From: Paenibacillus sp. V4I7
GTDB taxonomy: Bacteria > Bacillota > Bacilli > Paenibacillales > NBRC-103111
Length of the DNA: 64,000 bases
NCBI RefSeq assembly: GCF_030817275.1
Contig: NZ_JAUSZD010000002.1
Span: 7,238,001 to 7,302,000, forward strand
Direction: 5' to 3'
Notes under the pieces: generated by a model
Seen by the model: only the letters and a program-made list of their open reading frames with translations
Told to the model about the DNA's origin: nothing
Databases searched by the model: none
Position numbers and translations under genes: made by a program
In this document: positions 1 through 8,712 of the stretch, in pieces
How positions within the stretch are numbered: the stretch's first letter is position 1
Layout: each line of letters begins with the position of its first letter

Positions 1-162
1 TCTTTTTTTCATTGCGTTAGCATAATCATTATATAATAACATTCTTTATTAGTAATAGCAGTAGGGGCTCTGGATATGTGGATATGTGGATGAACCTTAT
101 ATAAATCAAGCCTATCCACATGTGAATAGATTGTGCATAGACTTGCCCAAAATTAAATGTTA
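1..162. other. Origin unwinding region (oriC, dnaA-dnaN side)
   Basis: This stretch lies downstream of dnaA, where dnaN is expected just outside the window, and looks like the DNA unwinding part of oriC. Positions 1-49 are very AT-rich. Positions 50-64 read as five consecutive triplets TAG TAA TAG CAG TAG. They are followed by a short GC-rich run (GGGGCTC, 65-71) and two tandem DnaA-box-like 9-mers at 77-85 and 85-93 (TGTGGATAT, TGTGGATGA). A further box, CTATCCACA, is at 112-120. This order of boxes, GC run, triplets and AT-rich DNA matches the DnaA-trio unwinding arrangement known from Bacillus subtilis. The assignment rests on pattern and position. Confidence 0.8.
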
Positions 163-1527
163 TTAAGAGGGGTTCTTGATGCGTTCTGTCAGATTATGAA
201 CGATCTTGTAAAGATCCTGATCTACTTTTAATTGTTGTAATATTTTATCATGGGCATGGATAACCGTTGTATGATCACGCCCACCAAAATTATCTCCGAT
301 TTTCGGCAAAGAGAAGTCTGTCAGCTCACGTGCCAGGTACATCGCAACCTGTCTAGGGAATGCGACGGCTTTTGTTCGTTTACGGGCTTTGAAATCCTCT
401 AACTTTAAACCATAGAATTCTCCAACCCGCTGCTGAATATCCTGTATCGTAATGACCCGCGGTCGATTCGATGGAATAATATCTTTCAATGCTTCGGCTG
501 TTAGATGCACGCTAATATCCTGATTAATTAGGGATGAGTACGCAACAACTCGAATCAAAGCACCTTCAAGCTCACGAATATTCGTATCGATTTGGTTCGC
601 GATATAGATCATCGCTTCATTCGGAATCTCCAGATTCTCTGCTTTCGCTTTCTTGCGAAGAATGGCTATGCGTGTTTCTAAATCAGGGGGCTGAATGTCT
701 GTAATTAATCCCCACTCAAACCTCGAGCGTAACCGGTCTTCCAGGGTTGGAATTTCTTTAGGTGGCCGGTCACTAGAAATAATAATTTGTTTACCTTCTT
801 CATGAAGTGCATTAAATGTATGGAAAAACTCCTCTTGCGTACCTTCTTTACCAGCGAGGAATTGAATATCATCAATCAACAATACATCGATCGTTCTATA
901 TTTATTACGAAATCCTTCGCCGCGGTTATCACGGACCGCATTAATAAATTCATTCGTGAACTTTTCTGATGAAATATATAAAACACGAGCCCCAGGGTTA
1001 TGTTCTAACACATAGTGGCCAATGGCATGCATTAAATGGGTCTTACCTAAACCAACTCCTCCATATAGAAAGAGGGGATTATATGCTTTAGCTGGTGCCT
1101 CGGCAACTGCTAAGGATGCAGCATGGGCAAATCGATTGCCGGATCCGATAACGAACGTATCAAAGGTATACCTAGCATTCATCATATTGGTGAAATTTTC
1201 TTCACCTGTAACGATAGCAGGACCTTTAGGTGGGAAAACAGCTGGCTGAACTGCTGTAGACTGAGATTTCTGATCTTCCGTTTCAATGATGAATTTCACA
1301 GAAACCTGTTTACCCGTAAAGTCATAGATTGTTCCTTCAATTAGCTTGGTATACCGGCTTTCGAGCCATTCCTGTGCAAAATTGTTGGGCGCACAAATAA
1401 CGACAGTTGAATCATTGAACACTGTCGCTTTGGTTGATTTAAGCCAGGTGTCGAAGCTTGGTTTACTGAGCTTAGTTTGAATAATCGTTAAAATTTGCTG
1501 CCATAAGTCCGTAGAATGGCCTTCCAC
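163..1527 (-). CDS. dnaA: Chromosomal replication initiator protein DnaA
   Basis: DnaA binds DnaA boxes at oriC, melts the origin and loads the replicative helicase. The 454-residue product has the usual four domains. An N-terminal helicase/regulator-binding domain covers about 1-80. A variable linker covers about 85-115. The AAA+ core has Walker A GGVGLGKTH at about 156-164 and Walker B LLIDDIQF at about 216-223. The C-terminal helix-turn-helix domain carries the box-recognition motif GGRDHTTVIHA near 415-425. The start is a GTG at 1525-1527, preceded by a good AAAGGAG Shine-Dalgarno. The gene is divergent from rpmH across a 630-bp box-rich region. DnaA probably autoregulates through those boxes, as in related bacteria. 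Length and motifs are intact. Confidence 0.98.
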   Translation of the reverse strand: MEGHSTDLWQQILTIIQTKLSKPSFDTWLKSTKATVFNDSTVVICAPNNFAQEWLESRYTKLIEGTIYDFTGKQVSVKFIIETEDQKSQSTAVQPAVFPPKGPAIVTGEENFTNMMNARYTFDTFVIGSGNRFAHAASLAVAEAPAKAYNPLFLYGGVGLGKTHLMHAIGHYVLEHNPGARVLYISSEKFTNEFINAVRDNRGEGFRNKYRTIDVLLIDDIQFLAGKEGTQEEFFHTFNALHEEGKQIIISSDRPPKEIPTLEDRLRSRFEWGLITDIQPPDLETRIAILRKKAKAENLEIPNEAMIYIANQIDTNIRELEGALIRVVAYSSLINQDISVHLTAEALKDIIPSNRPRVITIQDIQQRVGEFYGLKLEDFKARKRTKAVAFPRQVAMYLARELTDFSLPKIGDNFGGRDHTTVIHAHDKILQQLKVDQDLYKIVHNLTERIKNPS

Positions 1528-2158
1528 AGTAATTCACTCCTTTGAAATCAAACATGTGGCATAAGGCCAGTAAAGATATGTTCGGTTTATAAAGCTTTAT
1601 TGTTAAATCTCGAAAAATAAGCAATTCACATTACACGATTGACTTAATCGAAATCTGTATATAGCTTGCTCGGTTAACAACAAAAGAACCTTTATGTCTG
1701 ATGCGGTCAAGAAAGGACGATTTTTGTCGATTTTATCCACATTATTAAGGATCGGTTGAAATGACTTATTCTTGTAGAGGGAAAATTGTTCACAATGTTA
1801 TCCACAGGTTGTTGATAAGTCGGAGGGTTAGTGGTGTCTATCCACAACAGAAACATTATCATCTTATCAAAAGATTACTTGTTAATCAACGGATTGTTTG
1901 ATATTATCCACATTTACAACAAGTTGTGCATAGATTTTGTTCACAACACAAGATATTGTTGATATTATGTTAATTTTCGACAAGCTTCTCTGTTGGGCGG
2001 TAAAATTTTATACACAGGTTATTCTTTTTTTTATTTTTACTGAAATAGTCTCTTCTTCACCTGTGCACTTGGATAGGTTGACTTTCTGCTGTGGAAATGA
2101 TTTAATGAGTAGTAGAAATTTTGTAGGATGGATATCCTCAGGTAGGGAGGTGCTATAG
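1528..2158. promoter_or_regulatory. oriC upstream DnaA-box cluster between dnaA and rpmH
   Basis: This gene-free region between divergent dnaA and rpmH holds a cluster of DnaA boxes, all in the same orientation. Perfect TTATCCACA copies are at 1733-1741, 1798-1806 and 1904-1912. Near matches are CTATCCACA (1838-1846), TTGTTCACA (1786-1794 and 1937-1945) and TTATACACA (2008-2016). It corresponds to the dnaA-upstream half of the bipartite origin of Bacillales and must also hold the dnaA and rpmH promoters. Two Spo0A-box-like sequences lie beside or among the boxes: TTTGTCGAT at 1724-1732 and, on the minus strand, CTTGTCGAA at 1976-1984. The DnaA boxes are read directly; Spo0A control is inferred from similarity. 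Confidence 0.88.
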
Positions 2159-2293
2159 ATGGGTCCGACGTTTAACCCTAATACGAGAAAGCGTAAGAAG
2201 AATCATGGTTTCCGTAAAAGAATGAGCACGAAGAACGGTCGTAAAGTTCTGCAAGCTCGTCGTCTTAAAGGAAGAAAAATTCTTAGCGCGTAA
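2159..2293 (+). CDS. rpmH: 50S ribosomal protein L34
   Basis: L34 is a small, very basic protein of the large ribosomal subunit. The 44-residue product has the family core (TFNPNTRKRKK, HGFRKRM, then NGRKVLQARRLKGRK) and ends ILSA, which is the usual length and ending. The second and third residues (Gly-Pro) differ from the more common Lys-Arg. The start is ATG at 2159, preceded by a strong GGTAGGGAGG ribosome-binding site. It is the first gene rightward of oriC and is followed by a terminator-like hairpin, so part of its transcription may end before rnpA. Confidence 0.97.
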   Translation: MGPTFNPNTRKRKKNHGFRKRMSTKNGRKVLQARRLKGRKILSA

Positions 2294-2298
2294 AAATT

Positions 2299-2325
2299 GA
2301 GGCTCCGGAAGGGGCTTTTTTTTTT
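2299..2325 (+). terminator. Intrinsic terminator after rpmH
   Basis: A short hairpin (GCTCC, GGAA loop, GGGGC, with one G-T pair) is followed by a run of ten T. The stem is short, so termination may be partial. Confidence 0.65.
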
Positions 2326-2440
2326 GCATTTTAAGGGATTGGTTTAGATGGTGTTAATTCTGTTAAAACTATATAAGCTAACTAATATTGTATTGAACCT
2401 AATTTAATTACGGAGTCATCTGTCTGGAGCGTACATAATC

Positions 2441-2800
2441 GTGGAAAAAATATATAGATTAGCTAAAAGAGAAGACTTCAATAAGGTATATCGATATGGG
2501 AAGTCGATGGCTAACCATCAATTTGTACTATATTATTTACCCCAACCTAAATTGGAACAATTTCGCCTTGGCGTGTCTGTTAGTAAAAAGGTAGGCAATG
2601 CTGTTGTTCGAAACCGGCTCAGACGAATGATGAAGGAAATTATCCGTTTGAAAAAAGAGAATATGACGCCACACTATGACTACATCTTATTGGCTAGAAA
2701 ACCAGTGGTCGAAATGGACTATGCTGAGATGGAGAAAAGTATCTGGCATGTGATTCGCAAAGCTTCTTTATTAAAAAGAAATGATGCTATTAAAAAATGA
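2441..2800 (+). CDS. rnpA: Ribonuclease P protein component
   Basis: RnpA is the protein cofactor of RNase P, which removes the 5' leader from tRNA precursors. The 119-residue basic protein has the characteristic motif RNRLRRMMKE at about 57-66 and the upstream SVSKKVGNAVVRN strand-helix, matching the family in length and layout. The start is GTG at 2441 with a GGAG motif upstream. It lies in the conserved order rpmH-rnpA-yidC-khpB. The region between rpmH and rnpA contains a weak terminator, so a separate rnpA promoter is possible. Confidence 0.96.
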   Translation: MEKIYRLAKREDFNKVYRYGKSMANHQFVLYYLPQPKLEQFRLGVSVSKKVGNAVVRNRLRRMMKEIIRLKKENMTPHYDYILLARKPVVEMDYAEMEKSIWHVIRKASLLKRNDAIKK

Positions 2801-2871
2801 TGTAATATTTCCTTGCGAGCTGAAGATGTGTTATAGTTTATGATGGAAAAGATATTTAGGAGGATCTCATT

Positions 2872-3642
2872 TTGACTCGTCGAATTTATATGCTAGCTTC
2901 ACTCTCTGCGTTGATCTTGCTGTTGGCCGGATGTAGTCCAACAGACGCTGCTACAGCACCTATTGATCCTGCTACAGCAAATTTTTTCACTAAATATTTA
3001 ACGTACCCGCTTTCCCAGACATTAGACTGGTTTGCAGTTCATTTATGGGGTCAATACGGATTATCCATCTTGGTTGTTACCTTGATCATTCGTTTGATTA
3101 TTTTACCGCTTACACTTAAGCAGTACAAAAGTTCCAAACGGATGCAGGATCTGCAGCCTGAGATGAAGAAGCTTAAAGAAAAGTATAAAGATGATGCAAA
3201 GAAACAGCAGGAAGAAACAATGAAGCTGTTTCAGCAAAATGGTGTGAATCCATTAGCAGGATGTTTCCCTATCATTGTTCAAATGCCAATATTGATTGCT
3301 CTTTATCAAGCGATCATGCGGAATGATCACATTCGTGAGCATACGTTCTTATGGATGAATCTTGGACAACCGGATCACCTATACATTCTTCCGATTATTG
3401 CTGCGGCAACAACGTTTATTCAGCAAATGTTTATGTCTTCCCAAATGAATCAACAAATGAAAAGCTTATTATATATTTTCCCAGTTATGATTTTCGTGAT
3501 GTCCATGAATTTCGCAGCCGCGCTTCCGCTTTATTGGATTTACGGTAACATCTTCACAATCATTCAGTCTTACTTTATTTATGGTTCTCCTGGATCGCAA
3601 AAGTCCGGATCGCAAAATAATAAGGGTGGCCTGTCCAAATGA
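2872..3642 (+). CDS. yidC: Membrane protein insertase YidC (SpoIIIJ type)
   Basis: YidC/OxaI insertases place membrane proteins into the bilayer, alone or with SecYEG. The 256-residue product starts with a lipoprotein signal and a lipobox LLAGC (Cys about 21), as in Gram-positive YidC1/SpoIIIJ. It then shows five hydrophobic segments, with the hallmark RLIILPLTLKQ after the first and a charged cytoplasmic loop rich in Lys and Glu at about 85-120. The start is TTG at 2872 behind a strong TTTAGGAGG site. The stop overlaps the khpB start by four bases (ATGA), so the two are translationally coupled. In spore formers this paralogue is needed during sporulation; that role is inferred from family and position. 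Confidence 0.95.
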   Translation: MTRRIYMLASLSALILLLAGCSPTDAATAPIDPATANFFTKYLTYPLSQTLDWFAVHLWGQYGLSILVVTLIIRLIILPLTLKQYKSSKRMQDLQPEMKKLKEKYKDDAKKQQEETMKLFQQNGVNPLAGCFPIIVQMPILIALYQAIMRNDHIREHTFLWMNLGQPDHLYILPIIAAATTFIQQMFMSSQMNQQMKSLLYIFPVMIFVMSMNFAAALPLYWIYGNIFTIIQSYFIYGSPGSQKSGSQNNKGGLSK

Positions 3643-4256
3643 AAAAAATTGTGGTGACTGGAAAGACTATTGAGCTAGCGGTTAAATCCGGTTTATCTCA
3701 ATGGCAAGTTTCCGAGGATCGTGTAAACATTCATATTTTGGTACAGCCCTCTCGTGGGTTGTTCGGATTTATTGGTTCCAAAGAAGCTAAAGTAGAGCTT
3801 GAATTGATACCAGATCCACTTGAGGAAGCTATTGCTTTCTTACAAGATATGTTCTCAGCGATGCAGATTTCCATCACCATAGATACGCGTAAAGATCGTG
3901 AAGGCTTCGTCTTGAATATGAGTGGCTCTGAATTAGGTATTCTGATCGGTAAAAGAGGACAAACACTGGATGCTTTGCAGTATTTGGTGAATATCGTTGC
4001 AAACCGGTATGCGAATTCACATTTTCGTATCATCTTAGATGCGGAAAATTTCAGGGACAGACGTAAAAAGACGTTGGAGGAGCTTGCAGTTAGGCTGGCC
4101 AATCGAGTGATTAAGTCCAAAAAAGAAGTGATTCTTGAACCGATGAATTCTCAGGAACGTAAGATTATTCATGCTGAATTACAGAGTCATCCTGTTGTAA
4201 AAACATACAGTAAAGGCGAAGAACCGAACCGTCGGGTGGTTATCGCTGTCAAATAA
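3639..4256 (+). CDS. khpB: RNA-binding protein KhpB (Jag)
   Basis: KhpB/Jag is a cytoplasmic RNA-binding protein linked to cell elongation and division control. The 205-residue product has an N-terminal Jag domain (about 1-50), a linker, a KH domain with the loop IGKRGQTLDALQYL near 105-118, and a C-terminal R3H domain with ERKIIHAELQSHP. It overlaps yidC by four bases and is followed by a clear terminator, so it ends the rnpA-yidC-khpB transcript. The domain content is complete. Confidence 0.94.
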   Translation: MKKIVVTGKTIELAVKSGLSQWQVSEDRVNIHILVQPSRGLFGFIGSKEAKVELELIPDPLEEAIAFLQDMFSAMQISITIDTRKDREGFVLNMSGSELGILIGKRGQTLDALQYLVNIVANRYANSHFRIILDAENFRDRRKKTLEELAVRLANRVIKSKKEVILEPMNSQERKIIHAELQSHPVVKTYSKGEEPNRRVVIAVK

Positions 4257-4263
4257 CGCTACC

Positions 4264-4297
4264 GCAATGACTTTGATCATGTCATTGCTTTTTCTTT
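4264..4297 (+). terminator. Intrinsic terminator after khpB
   Basis: The 8-bp stem GCAATGAC / GTCATTGC (4264-4271 and 4281-4288) is followed by a T-rich tract. Confidence 0.8.
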
Positions 4298-4327
4298 AAG
4301 ATGAGGTAAATTCGAGGTGTAAATACT

Positions 4328-5704
4328 ATGTTAAATGATACGATTGCTGCTATTTCTACACCGCTTGGTGAGGGTGGGATAGCGGTTATTCGTGTGAGCG
4401 GAGACGAAGCTGTTCCACTCGTGGAACGTATTTTTCGCTCTAAAACGAAATTATCTGTTGCTGAGACGCATACGGTACATTATGGATTCATAATAGAACC
4501 TGCTTCTGCCCAAAAGGTAGAGGAGGTTCTAGTTACGTTAATGAAAGCTCCACGTTCATTTACAATGGAAGATGTCGTGGAGGTCAGCTGTCACGGGGGC
4601 ATTGTTTCTGTGAAGAAAGTGCTAGATCTATTGCTGCAGCAGGGTGTCCGGTTAGCAGAACCTGGCGAGTTCACGAAGCGAGCTTTCTTGAATGGTCGGA
4701 TTGATCTGACCCAGGCTGAGGCAGTGATCGATTTAATCCGGGCCAAATCGGATAGAGCTTTCAAGGTAGCTTTGAAGCAAGTAGAAGGAAATCTGTCGAA
4801 GCAAATCAAGCATTTACGTTATATATTAGTGGAATTAATGGCTCATGTGGAAGTGAATATTGATTATCCTGAGCATGACGTGGAAGAAATGACGAACACT
4901 TTCATAAAGAGCAAGTGTGACACGGTAATGCTTGAAATTGACCGTCTTTTGGTAACCGCGGAGCAAGGGAAGATATTGCGAGAAGGTATTGAAACGGCCA
5001 TTGTCGGTAAGCCAAATGTCGGCAAATCATCGCTTCTTAATGAATTAGCGCAGGAGAATCGTGCAATAGTAACGGATATTCCAGGTACAACAAGGGACGT
5101 TATTGAGGAATTCGTGAATATTGGCGGTATTCCTTTGAAGCTGCTGGATACTGCGGGCATTAGGGAAACGTCGGATCTTGTTGAACAAATCGGAGTTGAG
5201 CGATCGAAGACTGCTTTAGCTGAAGCAGATCTTATTTTGTTAGTGCTAAATAGTAATGAAGAGCTTGAATTCGATGAGATTGCTCTAATGAAACAATTAG
5301 CTGATAAGCAAACGATCGTCATATTGAATAAGACGGATTTGAGCAGAAAGCTAAATGTTGAACAAGTTCTGAGTTATTTTCCACAGGAACGTATCGTTGA
5401 GCTATCCTTGATTGAGAATAAGGGTATTGAAGATTTGGAGAAAGCGATAGCGGCAATTTTCTTTGAGGGTAAACTAGAATCAAGTGATTTGACGTATGTT
5501 AGTAATATTCGTCATATTTCGCTACTAAAGCAAGCTAAACGTTCGTTACAAGATGCACTTGATGCTAATGAACAATATGTACCTATTGATATGATTCAAA
5601 TAGATATTCGAGCTGCTTGGGAGCAGCTTGGAGAGATTATTGGCGATTCAGTTGGTGAATCATTGATCGATCAAATATTTACACAATTTTGCTTAGGAAA
5701 ATGA
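4328..5704 (+). CDS. mnmE: tRNA uridine-5-carboxymethylaminomethyl(34) synthesis GTPase MnmE
   Basis: MnmE acts with MnmG to add the carboxymethylaminomethyl group to wobble uridine 34 of certain tRNAs. The 458-residue product has an N-terminal tetrahydrofolate-binding domain (about 1-120) and a helical domain. An inserted G domain has G1 GKPNVGKSS at 227-235, a TTRD switch near 254-257, DTAG near 275 and NKTD near 336. The C-terminal catalytic tail CLGK is present. The start is ATG at 4328. It is followed by mnmG and rsmG in the same direction, the common mnmE-mnmG-rsmG order. Confidence 0.97.
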   Translation: MLNDTIAAISTPLGEGGIAVIRVSGDEAVPLVERIFRSKTKLSVAETHTVHYGFIIEPASAQKVEEVLVTLMKAPRSFTMEDVVEVSCHGGIVSVKKVLDLLLQQGVRLAEPGEFTKRAFLNGRIDLTQAEAVIDLIRAKSDRAFKVALKQVEGNLSKQIKHLRYILVELMAHVEVNIDYPEHDVEEMTNTFIKSKCDTVMLEIDRLLVTAEQGKILREGIETAIVGKPNVGKSSLLNELAQENRAIVTDIPGTTRDVIEEFVNIGGIPLKLLDTAGIRETSDLVEQIGVERSKTALAEADLILLVLNSNEELEFDEIALMKQLADKQTIVILNKTDLSRKLNVEQVLSYFPQERIVELSLIENKGIEDLEKAIAAIFFEGKLESSDLTYVSNIRHISLLKQAKRSLQDALDANEQYVPIDMIQIDIRAAWEQLGEIIGDSVGESLIDQIFTQFCLGK

Positions 5705-5750
5705 AAACGACAGCATTTGCGTTTTCATAAAAGAGGGAGGGACGTTTATT

Positions 5751-7646
5751 ATGGGATATCATGCAGGTGATTATGATGTTATTGTCATCGGTGCCGGACA
5801 CGCAGGTTGTGAATCTGCTCTGGCCTCAGCACGCATGGGTTGTAATACGCTTTTATTAACAATTAATTTAGACATGGTAGCATTCATGCCTTGCAATCCA
5901 TCTATTGGTGGTCCTGCGAAGGGCCACGTTGTTCGTGAAATTGACGCGCTTGGTGGAGAAATGGGTCGTAACATCGACAAAACGTATATTCAGATGCGAA
6001 TGCTGAATACAGGGAAGGGCCCAGCGGTACATGCACTGCGCGCACAAGCGGATAAATTTGCGTATCAACATAAAATGAAAGAGACAATCGAAGCGACTCC
6101 AAACTTGACGTTACGTCAAGGTATGGCCGAGGAGCTCATTGTTGAAGGCGGCGTGTGTAAGGGTGTTATCACTAAAACAGGCGCTGAATACTATTCAAAA
6201 GCAATCGTATTAACGACGGGGACTTATTTAAGAGGAAAAGTTATTATGGGCGAGCTGATGTATGAGAGCGGACCAAATAATCAACAGCCTTCTGTTAAAT
6301 TATCGGAATCCTTGCGTAAACTTGGTTTTGACCTCGTTCGTTTCAAAACAGGGACTCCGCCGCGCGTTCACAAGGATACCATTGATTTTAGTAAAACGGA
6401 AATTCAACCTGGTGATGATGAGCCTAAGTTTTTCTCATTTGAAACAAAAGAAGAAATTGGTGGCCATGAGCAGCTACCATGTTGGTTAACTTACACGTCT
6501 GAGGAAACTCATAACATTATTAATTCTAATTTACACCGCGCTCCGATGTTCTCGGGGGCTATTGAAGGAACAGGTCCAAGATATTGCCCATCCATTGAGG
6601 ATAAAATCGTTCGATTCGCTGACAAACCTAAGCACCAAATCTTTCTAGAGCCAGAGGGACGTCATACTTCGGAATATTATGTTCAAGGGTTATCAACGAG
6701 CATGCCTGAAGATGTTCAATTGGGTATTCTGCGCTCAATCCCTGGATTAGAGAAAGTGGAAATGATGCGTACCGGTTATGCCATTGAATATGATGCGGTG
6801 GTTCCTACTCAGTTGAAACCTTCATTGGAAACGAAACTAGTTAGTGGATTATTCACTGCTGGACAAATTAATGGAACATCGGGCTACGAGGAAGCTGCTG
6901 GTCAAGGGGTTATGGCTGGGATCAATGCAGCTCGTAAAGTTCAAGAGAAAGAAGCTATTGTTTTGGACAGATCGGAAGGATATATCGGTGTTTTAATTGA
7001 TGATCTTGTAACGAAGGGGACGAATGAGCCGTATCGTTTACTCACATCACGCGCTGAATATCGTTTACTTCTTCGTCATGACAATGCTGATTTCAGATTA
7101 ACACCAATCGGTCATGAAATTGGTTTAATTTCGGATGAACGATATGCTGCATTTTTAAATAAGAAATCTTTGGTTGAGCAAGAAATTGAACGTTTGTCTA
7201 CGGTTAAGGTTAAACCTGAGCCGCATGTTCAACAATTACTTGAGAGTTTGAATAGCGTAATCTTAAACAATTCAGTGCCAGCTATTGGACTGCTTCGTCG
7301 TCCAGAGATCGAATATAAACATATTGAACAAATGACTCCTTCTCCACTTGAGCTTGACGATGAAATGAAAGAACAAGTAGGAATTCAAGTAAAATATGCT
7401 GGTTACATTGAAAAACAAAGCAATCAAGTAGAACGTTTACGTAAGATGGAAAAGAAGAAAATTCCGGATGATATTGAGTATAGTGAAATACACGGTATTG
7501 CGACGGAAGCTAAGCAAAAACTAGCTAAAATTCGCCCGATTTCCATTGGTCAAGCATCACGTATAGGTGGCGTTACACCTTCAGACATTTCTATCCTGCT
7601 CGTTTATTTGGAACACTATAATAGAGTCATTGCGGCTAGAGGTTAA
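5751..7646 (+). CDS. mnmG: tRNA uridine-5-carboxymethylaminomethyl(34) synthesis enzyme MnmG
   Basis: MnmG is the FAD- and NADH-dependent partner of MnmE in wobble-uridine modification. The 631-residue product opens with the dinucleotide-binding motif VIGAGHAGCESALA (about 12-25). It carries the family blocks CNPSIGGPAKGH and GPRYCPSIEDKI, and a C-terminal helical domain ending near IGQASRIGGVTPSDIS. The start ATG 5751 has an AGGGAGGG site upstream. A small inverted repeat (GAAAACG / CGTTTTC, about 5703-5727) lies between mnmE and mnmG. The rsmG start follows three bases after the stop, so the two are likely cotranslated. Confidence 0.97.
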   Translation: MGYHAGDYDVIVIGAGHAGCESALASARMGCNTLLLTINLDMVAFMPCNPSIGGPAKGHVVREIDALGGEMGRNIDKTYIQMRMLNTGKGPAVHALRAQADKFAYQHKMKETIEATPNLTLRQGMAEELIVEGGVCKGVITKTGAEYYSKAIVLTTGTYLRGKVIMGELMYESGPNNQQPSVKLSESLRKLGFDLVRFKTGTPPRVHKDTIDFSKTEIQPGDDEPKFFSFETKEEIGGHEQLPCWLTYTSEETHNIINSNLHRAPMFSGAIEGTGPRYCPSIEDKIVRFADKPKHQIFLEPEGRHTSEYYVQGLSTSMPEDVQLGILRSIPGLEKVEMMRTGYAIEYDAVVPTQLKPSLETKLVSGLFTAGQINGTSGYEEAAGQGVMAGINAARKVQEKEAIVLDRSEGYIGVLIDDLVTKGTNEPYRLLTSRAEYRLLLRHDNADFRLTPIGHEIGLISDERYAAFLNKKSLVEQEIERLSTVKVKPEPHVQQLLESLNSVILNNSVPAIGLLRRPEIEYKHIEQMTPSPLELDDEMKEQVGIQVKYAGYIEKQSNQVERLRKMEKKKIPDDIEYSEIHGIATEAKQKLAKIRPISIGQASRIGGVTPSDISILLVYLEHYNRVIAARG

Positions 7647-7649
7647 TTT

Positions 7650-8378
7650 ATGGATGCTATTCAACAACAATTTGTTCAGTTATTAGAAAAACAACAAATT
7701 TCTCTTTCTACAGATCAGCTTGATCAATTTGAGTTATATTACAAGACTCTTGTAGAGTGGAACGAGAAAATGAATTTAACAGGTATTACAGAGAGAGAGC
7801 AAGTTTACTTGAAACATTTCTATGACTCTCTTTCTGTTTCTTTTAATTATAACGTGGGACAAGTATCATCCGTTGCAGATATTGGCTCTGGAGCCGGATT
7901 CCCAAGTATTCCTTTGAAAATTGCTTTTCCACATCTTAAAATTACGATCGTTGATTCTTTGAATAAGCGAATTTTGTTTTTAAGAGAGTTAGTCTCTCAA
8001 CTCGGGCTTACGGATACCGAATGTGTTCATGGCAGAGCGGAAGACATTGCTAGATTACCTAAATATCGCGATCAATTTGATTTGGTTACTGCAAGAGCTG
8101 TTGCGCGACTGCAGGTTTTGAATGAATTTTGCCTTCCTTTTGTTAAGAAGGGTGGAACGTTCATTGCAATGAAAGGTTCAGAGATTGATGAGGAACTAAG
8201 CGAGGCTTCATTCAGTTTATCAGAGTTGAAAGGGAAGGTAATCAAGGTGAATCGTATGCAGCTCCCGATTGAGGAATCGATCAGGCATTTTGTTGAAATT
8301 CATAAATTGGCAGCGACTCCCGCTAAATATCCTCGAAAAGCAGGTATCCCGCTGAAAGAGCCTTTAATCAAACTGTGA
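7650..8378 (+). CDS. rsmG: 16S rRNA (guanine(527)-N(7))-methyltransferase RsmG
   Basis: RsmG methylates N7 of G527 in 16S rRNA using S-adenosylmethionine. The 242-residue product shows the family start with an LLxKWNxxMNLT-like block (VEWNEKMNLTGI), the SAM-binding motif ADIGSGAGFPSIPLKI (about 72-87) and the TARAV block near 149. Length is normal. It sits three bases after mnmG and is followed at once by a parS site, so chromosome-partition functions begin here. Loss of this gene gives low-level streptomycin resistance in other bacteria; nothing suggests loss here. Confidence 0.96.
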   Translation: MDAIQQQFVQLLEKQQISLSTDQLDQFELYYKTLVEWNEKMNLTGITEREQVYLKHFYDSLSVSFNYNVGQVSSVADIGSGAGFPSIPLKIAFPHLKITIVDSLNKRILFLRELVSQLGLTDTECVHGRAEDIARLPKYRDQFDLVTARAVARLQVLNEFCLPFVKKGGTFIAMKGSEIDEELSEASFSLSELKGKVIKVNRMQLPIEESIRHFVEIHKLAATPAKYPRKAGIPLKEPLIKL

Positions 8379-8381
8379 ATT

Positions 8382-8397
8382 TGTTCCACGTGAAACA
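8382..8397. promoter_or_regulatory. parS: parS centromere-like site
   Basis: TGTTCCACGTGAAACA is a perfect match to the bacterial parS consensus (TGTTNCACGTGAAACA), the loading site for ParB/Spo0J. It lies four bases after rsmG. The same 16-mer occurs in opposite orientation inside parB at 10963-10978. Confidence 0.96.
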
Positions 8398-8549
8398 TTT
8401 ACATGGATTCGAGTGTCAAATAGAAGGAAATAAGGACTCTATGTTGAATTATTAATAGAGCGAATCTAGCTTAATAGGTAAGTAATTTTAAGAGATTGCA
8501 CAAGTTTTACTTCGGCGTAATATTGGCAAAATGTTTTCGTTCGTTGAAA

Positions 8550-8662
8550 AGAAAGTATAGGTTTATACTTTTGCTTCGCATCAACCTTGACAAACGCACT
8601 CGTCCTTGAAGGACGAAGATGCCGTTTATCCTTGTGTAGGACGAAGAGGTCGTCTATCTTTG
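8550..8662 (+). repeat. Hairpin repeat element, copy A (noc leader)
   Basis: The leader of noc contains a hairpin AAAGTATA-GGTT-TATACTTT followed by a second hairpin CGTCC-TTGA-AGGACG at 8601-8615. A 24-base motif then occurs twice with a 28-base period (8611-8634 and 8639-8662; both begin GGACGAAGA and end near TTTATCCTTG or CTATCTTTG). Related copies precede the class V aminotransferase gene (11411-11472) and walR (35391-35421). The rest of the rsmG-noc gap (8398-8549) shows no gene. Confidence 0.6.
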
Positions 8663-8712
8663 GATCATTTTGGTCGCTTAAACTACGGGAAGAGTTGGTG
8701 GTAAGTTTTCCT

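Noticed and set aside
1937..2158. 73-codon open frame on the plus strand before rpmH
   Set aside because: It runs through the DnaA-box cluster, has no family resemblance and is explained by the AT-rich origin.
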